From: Rhodobiaceae bacterium
GTDB taxonomy: Bacteria > Pseudomonadota > Alphaproteobacteria > Rhizobiales > TMED25
Reading direction: 5' to 3'
DNA: 43,223 nt
NCBI GenBank assembly: GCA_018651345.1
Contig: JABIEF010000012.1
Location: forward strand, 1 to 43,223
Made by a program: the position numbers and the translations under genes. Shown piece by piece: positions 1-7,816 of this stretch (positions are counted from its first letter, which is position 1; each line of letters begins with the position of its first letter). The notes under the pieces are model-generated. The model ran no database searches and had not been told where the DNA came from. It saw only the letters and a list, made by a program, of their open reading frames with translations.

Positions 1-2
1 CT

Positions 3-509
3 GTACATGTTCATGTGGGCGATCCAAGGAATAGAAATACCAGACGGTACTCACCGCATAAACTTATATGGCCAGTTGTAGGTGCTAAAGGTTTAGAGTG
101 CGTGCATCAGTATGTTAAAGCCGATGGTATTGATAATCCTCCTATGGTTTTCAATGTTTCAGGAAGCCCTGTAATGATAAATGAGTGCGGCAAAACTGCA
201 GTTCATGGATTTCATGGGACCGGTGAAGATGATGGTGGATTCATGTATGAAAGACTGCAATTAGTTCAAGCTCAAAAACAATGGGCTTACAATCAAATTA
301 AGGAATGGACTGGCCGAGATGAAATATTAGATGCATGCAGTGAGAGTGGCTATAGAAGCTTCACAAGTACTGAGGATTTTGATGTTACACAAAGAAGTTG
401 TATACCAGAAAATTCTGACGATGAAGTGTTATATAGGTGTGGGGAGCAAGAAGGTGCTCTAACATATAAATTTGACGATGATCTGATGAATGAATTTATA
501 CGAGAATAG
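3..509 (+). CDS. Unrecognised protein, 3' part of a gene cut by the window edge
   Basis: The reading frame is open to the left edge: codons before the first possible start (GTG at 15) read V-H-V-H-V. The gene therefore probably begins outside the window and only its last 169 or so codons are seen. The visible part is soluble and acidic, with no signal peptide or membrane segment. It is fairly rich in Cys (five) and in aromatic residues near its start (SPHKLIWPVVGAKG). I see no family motif I can name, so no function is given. It converges on the pirin gene, with only 10 bp between the two stop codons. Confidence 0.75.
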   Translation, partial: VHVHVGDPRNRNTRRYSPHKLIWPVVGAKGLECVHQYVKADGIDNPPMVFNVSGSPVMINECGKTAVHGFHGTGEDDGGFMYERLQLVQAQKQWAYNQIKEWTGRDEILDACSESGYRSFTSTEDFDVTQRSCIPENSDDEVLYRCGEQEGALTYKFDDDLMNEFIRE

Positions 510-519
510 ATTAAAAAAA

Positions 520-1422
520 TTATTTTATAAAATTACCAGAATTTAATTCATTAATAGCTGTGACCAGCTCCTGCCTGGTATTCATAACAATGGGTCCATG
601 CCATGCTACAGGTTCTTGTATTGGTTTTCCTGTAACCAGAAGAAACTTTACACCTTTTTCTCGCGTAATAACTTTTATTTCATCACCTTTATCAAAGTGA
701 ACTAGGGTCCTATTTCCAGACATATCTCTTATATTAAATTCCTGACCATTCACTTCTTTTTCAACTTTAATGCCAACTGGGGTAGAGGCATCTTTAAAAG
801 AACATGATCCGTCATATATATAAGCAAAAGCATTCCTGTAAGCATCAATAGAAAATGTTTTCTCTCTATTGGGAGGAACATAAATATCCAAATATTGAGG
901 ATCCGAAGCGATACCATCAACAGGGCCTCTTTTGCCCCAAAATTCACCAATAATAATTTTTACACTGGTTCCGTCATCATCAATAACCTCAGGTATCTCT
1001 TTTCCCTTCACGTCTTGATATCTTGGTTCCGTCATCTTTAAAGAAGACGGTAAATTAGCCCACAATTGAAAACCATGCATCTGACCTGACGTATTACCTT
1101 TTGGCATTTCCTGATGCAATATACCAGAACCTGCAGTCATCCATTGTATATCTCCAGCAGATAATAACCCTTTATTTCCAAGGCTATCTTGATGTGTTAC
1201 ATCACCAGCGAGCACATAAGTAATTGTTTCTATGCCTCTGTGCGGGTGCCAAGGAAAACCTTTTACATAAGAATCTGGATCATCGTTTCTAAAGTCATCA
1301 AATAACAAAAAAGGATCAAACATCTCAGGTTCATGGAACCCAAATGCTCTGTGCAAAGATACACCAGCACCCTCCATTGTTGGTTTTGCTAAAGTTTCTG
1401 ATTTTATAGGTCTAAATGTCAT
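520..1422 (-). CDS. Pirin family cupin protein
   Basis: This is a 300-residue bicupin of the pirin family. The metal-binding set is complete: His59 and His61 in FPWHPHRGIETITYVL, and His103 and Glu105 in GSGILHQEMP, matching human pirin His56/His58/His101/Glu103. Bacterial pirins bind iron, and some (for example YhhW) have quercetin 2,3-dioxygenase activity; others act by binding proteins such as pyruvate dehydrogenase or acyl-CoA dehydrogenase partners. It is the last gene of a minus-strand set behind a small membrane protein (21 bp away) and an acyl-CoA dehydrogenase. The family call is firm; the substrate is unknown. No good ribosome binding site is seen before the ATG. Confidence 0.93.
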   Translation of the reverse strand: MTFRPIKSETLAKPTMEGAGVSLHRAFGFHEPEMFDPFLLFDDFRNDDPDSYVKGFPWHPHRGIETITYVLAGDVTHQDSLGNKGLLSAGDIQWMTAGSGILHQEMPKGNTSGQMHGFQLWANLPSSLKMTEPRYQDVKGKEIPEVIDDDGTSVKIIIGEFWGKRGPVDGIASDPQYLDIYVPPNREKTFSIDAYRNAFAYIYDGSCSFKDASTPVGIKVEKEVNGQEFNIRDMSGNRTLVHFDKGDEIKVITREKGVKFLLVTGKPIQEPVAWHGPIVMNTRQELVTAINELNSGNFIK

Positions 1423-1443
1423 TTACAACAATGTAACTATTAT

Positions 1444-1752
1444 TCAATTATCATCATTATCATTTTTTTGACCAGTGCTCCGAATAAATAATTTAGGTTT
1501 TATTGAAGCGGTTGTCCAAGTTGCAACAGTAATTGCAGCAGCTGCTATTAAAACAGTATGTCCAACTATACTAATAGCCATAAAAGTGTAACTTCCTATT
1601 GCTATTGAAAAACTAACAGCCCACATGACCCCTAATACCTGTAAAACATAATGTCGGATTGCTACATCTGGAATATGACGAAGTGGACTAACTTCATGAT
1701 TAAATAAAAAACTCCATGCGTGTACTACAAATTTTTGAGTAGATGTAATCAT
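1444..1752 (-). CDS. Small hydrophobic membrane protein of unknown function
   Basis: This is a 102-residue protein I do not recognise. The N-terminal third is polar (AWSFLFNHEVSPLRHIPD at about 13-30). Residues about 36-82 are almost all hydrophobic or small and could form two membrane helices, and a short charged tail ends in NDNDDN. The start is supported by AAAGG eight bases before the ATG on the minus strand. It lies between the acyl-CoA dehydrogenase (53 bp upstream) and pirin (21 bp downstream) on the same strand, so it is probably co-transcribed. It is likely a real gene given its strand, spacing and ribosome binding site. Confidence 0.7.
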   Translation of the reverse strand: MITSTQKFVVHAWSFLFNHEVSPLRHIPDVAIRHYVLQVLGVMWAVSFSIAIGSYTFMAISIVGHTVLIAAAAITVATWTTASIKPKLFIRSTGQKNDNDDN

Positions 1753-1805
1753 AATTATTACCTTTCTATATAATATGGTATCAAATCATATTTTAATAAT
1801 ATTTC

Positions 1806-3047
1806 TTAATTCTCTGGCCCTGCGTAAATACCAGCATTTTCAGGCCAAAGTGCTTTAACTATTTTAAAATGAGATATATCTACAGTTGCATCCATATGCA
1901 GAAAAATACTTGCATCTCTCATTAACTTTTCTATGCCAACATCCAACATGGCGCCCATACCGCCATGCAATTCCATTGCATTTTGACATACATGTAATAT
2001 TTCTTGAGATGCAAAAACCTTTGACATATTGCATAACGCCTCAGCATCTTCACTTTTCATATCAACAGCCTGCGCTGCCTTCATCACTAAACTTCTTACT
2101 GCTGTAACCTTTGTAGCCATATCTGCTAAACGACTAGCAACAACTTGGTGCTTTATAAGCAACCTACCACCTCTGCTATAGGTTTGTACATATTCTGCTG
2201 TTTTTTCCAAAGCTGATTGTCCCACTCCAAGATTCTTAGCAGCTTGGATAATTTTTCCTGGTCTAAAATAAATACCAGCTTTGTTTAATGCAGTTCCCTC
2301 ACAAAGAAGATTCTCATCAGGAACAAAACAATCTATAAGCTCTAACTCACCATTATTCATAAACCTACAACCAACAGTTTCATTGCACCTTGCAACTCTA
2401 AAGCCTTCAGTATCCCTTGGCACAATAAAAGAAGAAGTACCTTGCATCATACCAAGACCAGGTGATGTATTTGCATAAATTACATATAACCCAGCATCAT
2501 AACCATTACTTATATAATGTTTTCTTCCGTTTATGACCCATCCACCATCTACTTTAACAGCCTTTGTATCCATAGCAGCTTCAGGAGCATTATATCCAAG
2601 CCATCTGTCAGATGCACCTTTTGGCTCTGTTAAGGCGTGTGCAAATAAAAAACTTGGGTCTGACATTAGTTTCTCAAACCATTTTTTTTGATGATCTTTG
2701 TTAGCTAATTCCCTTAATAGAACAGAAACCTTCCAATTTTGTACTAGCTTATCAGCAAGCCCAGAGTCACCTCTTGCAATCTCTTCTGATATAATTGCAA
2801 ATGTTCTTACTTCTTGGTTTTTTTCTAATGGAGTTCCTCCATATTCTTCAGGAACACCAAGAGTTCTAATTCCAATTTTATCCGATTCTTCAAGAATATG
2901 AGAAGGCATTCTATCTTCCGGAGACATTTGCCATTCAACTTCCCAGTTATCTTTTAAAAAAGGTGCAATCGTATTATCTACAAATTTGCGACATACATCC
3001 CTCATCATTATTTGACTATCTGTTAAATCTAAATCAAAAATACTCAT
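1806..3047 (-). CDS. Acyl-CoA dehydrogenase family flavoprotein with Asp at the catalytic-base position
   Basis: This is a 413-residue protein of the usual acyl-CoA dehydrogenase length. It has an N-terminal helical domain (about 1-130), a middle beta domain with ALTEPKGASD (FAD/substrate loop) and WVINGRKHYISNG, and a C-terminal helical domain with the FAD-contact motif MELHGGMGAM. Aligning the end with medium-chain acyl-CoA dehydrogenase without gaps (HGG through KLMRDA to the base) puts Asp386 (HMDAT) where that enzyme has its catalytic Glu (YEGT). Family members normally take the alpha proton of an acyl-CoA and pass electrons to ETF. Asp at this place is known in nitroalkane oxidase, a relative that works on nitroalkanes. 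Acyl-CoA oxidation remains likely, but another substrate is possible. It is first in the set with the small membrane protein and pirin, and GGGGA precedes the ATG. Confidence 0.9.
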   Translation of the reverse strand: MSIFDLDLTDSQIMMRDVCRKFVDNTIAPFLKDNWEVEWQMSPEDRMPSHILEESDKIGIRTLGVPEEYGGTPLEKNQEVRTFAIISEEIARGDSGLADKLVQNWKVSVLLRELANKDHQKKWFEKLMSDPSFLFAHALTEPKGASDRWLGYNAPEAAMDTKAVKVDGGWVINGRKHYISNGYDAGLYVIYANTSPGLGMMQGTSSFIVPRDTEGFRVARCNETVGCRFMNNGELELIDCFVPDENLLCEGTALNKAGIYFRPGKIIQAAKNLGVGQSALEKTAEYVQTYSRGGRLLIKHQVVASRLADMATKVTAVRSLVMKAAQAVDMKSEDAEALCNMSKVFASQEILHVCQNAMELHGGMGAMLDVGIEKLMRDASIFLHMDATVDISHFKIVKALWPENAGIYAGPEN

Positions 3048-3171
3048 TACATTCCCCGCAAAAATTTCATTATATAAAATAGTTTGATATTAATTTATAT
3101 ACTAAGGTAGTTTACTTTGTTTTATAAATCTATAAAATAAAACGAAATTAATTAAAATTCGGATCACCGTT

Positions 3172-3990
3172 ATGCCCCTAATAAATAAGTTTAATGACAC
3201 AAAAATTATCAAACTTTCTCCAGGAATAGAGTTTCGTGAATTATTATCAAAAAATTCTTTACAGGATGAAAGACTGCAGATCAATTATATAAAAATAAAT
3301 AGTGATGTCACACATACAATCAAGAATGAGGCTGATGAAGTATCCTGGATTCAAATTATAGATGGTAATATTTCTGTTAAGGATAGTGAGCTGGATAGGT
3401 CTCAAATAATATTTCTCTCTACTGAACAAGAAATAAAAATATATTCAAATCAAAACTCAGTAATTATACATACAGTAATTCAAGATTTTCATAGGTTTGA
3501 TCCTCGCATAAAAGAAAAAAATTTATCAAATATGCAGATTGTTGATTGGGGTGAAGAGCCTGTATTAAAATCTGAGCACGATGATAGGACAAGAGTTTAT
3601 ATGCTTTCAGAAAGCTTAATTAATACTGATGGTGTTAAAGGTGAACTTATTATCTATCCAAAAAATACATCGTGCCCTGAGCATTATCATACTGGTGGCG
3701 AACACTATCAACTTATTGTATCTGGTGAAATAATTGCTGTTTTAGATGGAGTTGAATGTGAATTAAAAGCCTTAGATATTTTGTATAATTTTGAAAATGA
3801 AAATCATTGGTTTTATACAAATGACAAAGAATGTCATTTCGTTGAGTTTTTTGTTCCCGGAGAAGCAAAAACTATCTGGACCCAAACAACAAATGTTTGT
3901 ACCTGGTCTCCAATAGGCAAAAATATTAAAGGCGGAAAGCCATCAAGGACCATTGAAAAACATGTTCATGGCGAAGGAAAAGGAATTTAG
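3172..3990 (+). CDS. Cupin-domain protein
   Basis: This is a 272-residue protein with a clear metal-binding cupin in the second half: His171, His173 and Glu177 in PEHYHTGGEHY, and His212 in ENENHWFY. That is the H-x-H, E, H pattern of mononuclear cupins. Residues about 20-110 also look beta-rich and may be a degenerate first cupin, making it a bicupin of the ChrR-like kind. Possible roles are a dioxygenase, an isomerase or a small-molecule sensor; the substrate cannot be read from the sequence. It is divergent from the acyl-CoA dehydrogenase across 124 bp and stands alone on the plus strand. Confidence 0.8.
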   Translation: MPLINKFNDTKIIKLSPGIEFRELLSKNSLQDERLQINYIKINSDVTHTIKNEADEVSWIQIIDGNISVKDSELDRSQIIFLSTEQEIKIYSNQNSVIIHTVIQDFHRFDPRIKEKNLSNMQIVDWGEEPVLKSEHDDRTRVYMLSESLINTDGVKGELIIYPKNTSCPEHYHTGGEHYQLIVSGEIIAVLDGVECELKALDILYNFENENHWFYTNDKECHFVEFFVPGEAKTIWTQTTNVCTWSPIGKNIKGGKPSRTIEKHVHGEGKGI

Positions 3991-4306
3991 TTAATTAGCT
4001 AAATATATTCTGGTTTCTATTCAAAATTTTAGATTTCTCTCATAACAAGAGCTTCGCCTATTAATGTAAATGTCTCTTGCTTTTCCATAGATTGATATAA
4101 TCTTATTTAACAAATCAAGAAATTCAAATTATTTTCGCCAACTTAGGATAGTTAATGATCCAAGCGAGAATTAGAAACGTATTAAATATAGTTGCGTGAT
4201 TAGTAAGTTATAAGTTTTTTAAATTATGTGTTTTTTAAAATTTAAAACTTGTAAAAATATATCCCTAATCCCCTGAATTTACTGTCACGTAACTACTATT
4301 ATATTA
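3991..4306. other. 316 bp non-coding gap between two convergent genes
   Basis: The cupin gene (plus) and the NTF2-like gene (minus) point towards each other across this stretch. I see no convincing gene. The only structure is a weak inverted repeat, CAAGAG at 4046-4051 and CTCTTG at 4074-4079, with a 22-base loop followed by CTTTT, which could help termination of the plus-strand gene. Two short minus-strand frames around 4030-4140 (about 20-40 codons) have no recognisable content and are blocked by upstream stops. Confidence 0.5.
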
Positions 4307-4639
4307 TTAAAGAGGAGTTGCGCCAGTTTCCATGCGTATTATTTGTCCATCTTTTTTCATAGCAACCAACATAACTGCTTCTTTAGTATCGTCAGGGTAA
4401 GACATGAATTCATGTGAAACCAAGATGTCATCATTCTCATAAACACAACGAGAACGAGATAGATCGTTAAAGAACTTTGGGTTCCCCATCATATCAACGA
4501 CCATAGTAGTCCATTCACTTTTTGTGAATTTGCTGCCTGATTTATGAAATATAATCTCTGCATCTTCGTGAAAAAGCGCAGCATAACTCTCGACATCCCG
4601 ATCAGTCATGACTTTTGTGAGTTTTTGGTATAAAGACAT
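4307..4639 (-). CDS. Small SnoaL/NTF2-like protein
   Basis: This is a 110-residue protein with the pattern of the NTF2-like/SnoaL fold: an N-terminal helix (MSLYQKLTKVMTDRDVESYA), the typical ALFHEDAEIIFHKSG turn and strand, then alternating strands ending in GQIIRMETGATPL. The fold serves polyketide cyclases, ketosteroid isomerases and many small stress or binding proteins, so no reaction is assigned. A longer frame reaches 4696, but the ATG at 4639 is preferred because AAGGA (4647-4651 on the minus strand) lies seven bases before it. The extra 19 residues would be hydrophobic and unlike the family. It is divergent from the aminotransferase. Confidence 0.75.
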   Translation of the reverse strand: MSLYQKLTKVMTDRDVESYAALFHEDAEIIFHKSGSKFTKSEWTTMVVDMMGNPKFFNDLSRSRCVYENDDILVSHEFMSYPDDTKEAVMLVAMKKDGQIIRMETGATPL

Positions 4640-4742
4640 TTTAATTTCCTTTCTGATGATTATTATTGCATAAGTATGTAGTAATACTATATTCAATAAA
4701 CAATGCTTTTGTTAAATATTTTTATAATTTAATAGGATTATT

Positions 4743-6113
4743 ATGATAGAAAATAAAAATTTAAAAAAGTCGGATCGTGATAATTTTATTCATCCAATGA
4801 CTGATCTTGAAAAATTTGAAAGAGGAGAATTACCTCAAAAAATTATGCATAGCGGTTATGGGTCTTATATCAAAGATATTGAAAATAACGAATATTTAGA
4901 TGCTTTTGCTGGTCTATATTGCGTAAATATTGGTTACGGACGAACAGAAGTTGCAGATGCTATATCCAAGCAAGCGCACAAGTTATCATATTATCATTCT
5001 TATTTAGGACATAGCACCGAAGCCTCTATTGAGTTATCAGAAATGGTACTGGATAGATCTCCAAAAAATATGAGTAAAATTTTCTTTGGTCTAACAGGAT
5101 CTGATGCAAACGAGCTTAATGTCAAATTAGTGTGGTATTATAATAATATAATAGGAAAAACTAAAAAGAAAAAAATTATCTCTAGAATGAGAGGATATCA
5201 TGGTGCCGGTATTCTATCTGGAAGTTTGACTGGATTAAAAAATTATCATGTGAATTTTGATTTACCAATTGATCGTGTTTTGCATACAGAGCAAGCTTTT
5301 TATTACCACCGAACAAACCTTGATCAGACAGAAGAACAGTATAGTAAGTATTGCGCCGATCAATTAGAAAAACTTATTTTATCACAAGAACCCGATAGTA
5401 TTGCAGCTTTTATTGCCGAACCAATTATGGGTAATGGAGGTATTGTTCCTCCACCCAATAAATATTGGGAAGAAATATCAGTAATTTTAAAAAGATACGA
5501 CATCATGCTAATAGCAGATGAAGTCGTAACTGGTTTTGGAAGACTTGGATCAATGTTTGGATCAGATCATTATAATATAGTACCTGATTTTATCACAATA
5601 GCCAAAGGTCTTACTTCAGCATATGCGCCTTTATCTGGATCGATAATTTCTAATAAAGTATGGGGTGTTATAAAAAAAGGTACAGATCAATATGCATCTC
5701 TAAACCATGGGTCAACATACTCAGGCCATCCCATATCATGTGCAGCCGGTGTTGCTAATCTGAAATTATTGGATAAATTAAACCTTATTAATAATGCATC
5801 AGAGACTGGGAAGTATCTAAATGAAAGATTATTAGGAGCGCTATCCTCTCATGAAAAAATTGGTGATGTAAGGGGGGCTGGAATGCTTGCTGCAGTAGAA
5901 ATTGTAAAAGAAAAAAAAGAAAGAAAATTTTATAGTAAGCCAGGATTAATAGCGGCGGATATAATAAAAGCTATGAAAAACTATGGTGTCTTGGCGAGAG
6001 CAATGCCAGAAGGGGATATAATAGGGTTTGCACCTCCATTATGCGCATCAAAGAAAGAAATTGATAAGATTGTAGATGTTACAAAAAAAGCAATTATTGA
6101 AGTAATATCATAA
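4743..6113 (+). CDS. Class III (omega) aminotransferase, PLP-dependent
   Basis: This is a 456-residue fold-type I enzyme. Asp259 (LIADEVVTGFGR) should hold the pyridine nitrogen of PLP and Lys288 (ITIAKGLTSAYAPLSG) should form the Schiff base. FFGLTGSDANELNVKLV and YHGAGILSGSLTG are the phosphate and ring contacts, and HGSTYSGHPISCAAG is the characteristic later motif. Length and motifs fit the omega-amino-acid/diamine:pyruvate group (putrescine-, taurine- or beta-alanine-pyruvate transaminases). These move a terminal amino group to pyruvate or a similar acceptor. The exact donor cannot be decided. AGGA precedes the ATG at good spacing. It stands alone on the plus strand and its stop is 7 bp from the convergent CoA-transferase subunit. 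Confidence 0.92.
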   Translation: MIENKNLKKSDRDNFIHPMTDLEKFERGELPQKIMHSGYGSYIKDIENNEYLDAFAGLYCVNIGYGRTEVADAISKQAHKLSYYHSYLGHSTEASIELSEMVLDRSPKNMSKIFFGLTGSDANELNVKLVWYYNNIIGKTKKKKIISRMRGYHGAGILSGSLTGLKNYHVNFDLPIDRVLHTEQAFYYHRTNLDQTEEQYSKYCADQLEKLILSQEPDSIAAFIAEPIMGNGGIVPPPNKYWEEISVILKRYDIMLIADEVVTGFGRLGSMFGSDHYNIVPDFITIAKGLTSAYAPLSGSIISNKVWGVIKKGTDQYASLNHGSTYSGHPISCAAGVANLKLLDKLNLINNASETGKYLNERLLGALSSHEKIGDVRGAGMLAAVEIVKEKKERKFYSKPGLIAADIIKAMKNYGVLARAMPEGDIIGFAPPLCASKKEIDKIVDVTKKAIIEVIS

Positions 6114-6120
6114 AAATAAA

Positions 6121-6876
6121 TTAATTTTTAGCTTCTAGGTATGGTAAATATCTAATTGCATTAAACAAATCATCACTAATAGTGATACTGTTATTTATTC
6201 CCTTACCTACATCCCATGGCAGATCTTCTGTTGCTTCGTCGTATGAATAACCAGCTAATGGAGCATCAAGCTTCCAACCATCTTTTGACATATAAAATCT
6301 TGCTCTGTCTGTTATTAAAGACACAGGGCCTGATCCTAGTTTATTTTTTAACCTTGTTTCAGCAAATTCTTTATTTGCACCCGGGCTCGTTATAAAATCG
6401 ACATCATTTACGAATCTCCGGCTATCGTGAGGCATCAATATAATTAATTCAGGAACCAGACATGCAATATCATGCGCGCCGCCTGACCCTACCATTCTTA
6501 TTTTCGGATTCTCATAGGGTCCAATAACAGTTGAATTTAAATTACCAAAAGCATCTACCTGAGCCGCAGATAATAAACCAATGTCTATTCTCCCTGCTTG
6601 CAATTCTCCAAATACCGTAAAACTATCTGTAATCATATCAGAATTATATGCTATTGAAGGGCTACCAGTTGACATCGCAGGAGAGTAAGGAAGCGTTCCT
6701 ATAACACCCGATTCATAAATCATGCTTAAATTTGGTGCATGGGATAATTTTGCTAAACAAGCTGCGTCTGAAGGAATTCCAATACCTACAAAACAAGATT
6801 TCTCATCTTGTAAATCTCTTGCAGCAAGAACGGCAATTCGTGCATTTTGAGATAATGTTCTACAATCATTCATCAT
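6121..6876 (-). CDS. Family I CoA-transferase, beta subunit (GctB/IpdB type)
   Basis: This is a 251-residue beta subunit of a two-subunit CoA-transferase. Glu55 in MIYESGVIG sits where glutaconate CoA-transferase beta has its catalytic Glu54, so a thioester-exchange mechanism is possible. Other family stretches are CFVGIGIPSDAACLAKL at the start, DIGLLSAAQVDAFGNLNST, and GSGGAHDIACLVPELIILMP. The family includes glutaconate and 3-oxoacid CoA-transferases and also the IpdAB ring-opening hydrolase of steroid catabolism. Its ATG overlaps the end of the alpha-subunit gene by 11 bp, so the two are translationally coupled. It is the last gene of the five-gene CoA operon. Confidence 0.9.
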   Translation of the reverse strand: MMNDCRTLSQNARIAVLAARDLQDEKSCFVGIGIPSDAACLAKLSHAPNLSMIYESGVIGTLPYSPAMSTGSPSIAYNSDMITDSFTVFGELQAGRIDIGLLSAAQVDAFGNLNSTVIGPYENPKIRMVGSGGAHDIACLVPELIILMPHDSRRFVNDVDFITSPGANKEFAETRLKNKLGSGPVSLITDRARFYMSKDGWKLDAPLAGYSYDEATEDLPWDVGKGINNSITISDDLFNAIRYLPYLEAKN

Positions 6877-7786
6877 TTGATTTTAACCCACACATACCAT
6901 TTTGTAATTCTTTTAGATTTTTTTTGCCTATTAATTTCATATATTCCTCTATTGATTGGATATTTCTTATCCACTCATCAATATAATAATTTAAAAGATC
7001 TGGATCTCTACTAATTTTATCATATTCAATGTAATGTTTATCATCTCTGGAATAAAAATCTGTTACATAAGAAGGGTACGCTCCCCACGGCAGCTCTACA
7101 ACAGCGCTTACTCTGTGCGCTGGAATTACAGTCCGATCTGGGAATTTTTTGATCTCTGAATTATCTACAATCCTTTCAACACTAACTATAATTTTATTTG
7201 ACGCCAAAGCACCTTCAATTGTATCTCCATCAACTCCCCACATTTGAATATTACCAAACTCATCCGCTTGTTGAGCGTGAATAACAGCAACATCTGGAAC
7301 AAGCGCTGGGATTGCAGACATATCGATATCCGTATATGGGCATTTAATAGTTTTCATATATTTAATATTATCGGGCATATCACCAATTTGTAGAATTTTA
7401 GATGGAATGAATGGCAAACCCATACGTCCGGCATGTAATCTAAGAATTAATGAATAATTGGTCCATTCTTCTAGTAATATTTTATGATCCTTTACGGCTT
7501 TTCTGAAAGAATGAGACAAACCAACTCCTGGATTGCCTATATATCCAAATATTACCTTACTAACAATTCCTGATGCTATCATTTGGTCAAATAAAATATC
7601 AGCGCCTGATCGGCAAATTGTTAGATCTTTTATATTTTGCCTAATTATCTCATGCGAACTATAAAACGGGATTGCATGACCAAACCCTCCAAGAAATACT
7701 ATATTTCCTGGCTTAATATTATCTGTAATTGCACTTTCTAATGATACTATTTTAGTTTTTTTAGATATTTTAAAATTATTATCCAC
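6866..7786 (-). CDS. Family I CoA-transferase, alpha subunit (GctA/IpdA type)
   Basis: This 306-residue partner of the beta subunit is recognised by the CoA-binding region IVFLGGFGHAIPFYSSHEII, GADILFDQMIASG, and the strongly conserved VAVIHAQQADEFGNIQMWG with a following G-D. It is closer to the glutaconate/IpdA branch than to SCOT or acetate CoA-transferase, judging by the long C-terminal part (about 220-306). It begins with GTG; AGGA lies eight bases upstream, and no ATG fits. It sits 30 bp after the CaiB-type gene. Two unlike CoA-transferase systems side by side suggest activation of an imported acid by one and a later step by the other (inference). Confidence 0.9.
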   Translation of the reverse strand: MDNNFKISKKTKIVSLESAITDNIKPGNIVFLGGFGHAIPFYSSHEIIRQNIKDLTICRSGADILFDQMIASGIVSKVIFGYIGNPGVGLSHSFRKAVKDHKILLEEWTNYSLILRLHAGRMGLPFIPSKILQIGDMPDNIKYMKTIKCPYTDIDMSAIPALVPDVAVIHAQQADEFGNIQMWGVDGDTIEGALASNKIIVSVERIVDNSEIKKFPDRTVIPAHRVSAVVELPWGAYPSYVTDFYSRDDKHYIEYDKISRDPDLLNYYIDEWIRNIQSIEEYMKLIGKKNLKELQNGMCGLKSNDE

Positions 7787-7816
7787 AAACTTTTTCCTAC
7801 TTCCTACTAAATGATA

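Noticed and set aside
3120-3137. Inverted repeat TTTTATA-AATC-TATAAAA before the cupin gene
   Set aside because: It is short and pure A/T next to the spacer; such repeats are expected by chance in DNA this rich in A and T.
4640-4696. Longer start of the NTF2-like protein at 4696
   Set aside because: A clear ribosome binding site stands before the ATG at 4639, and the extra N-terminus is unlike the family.
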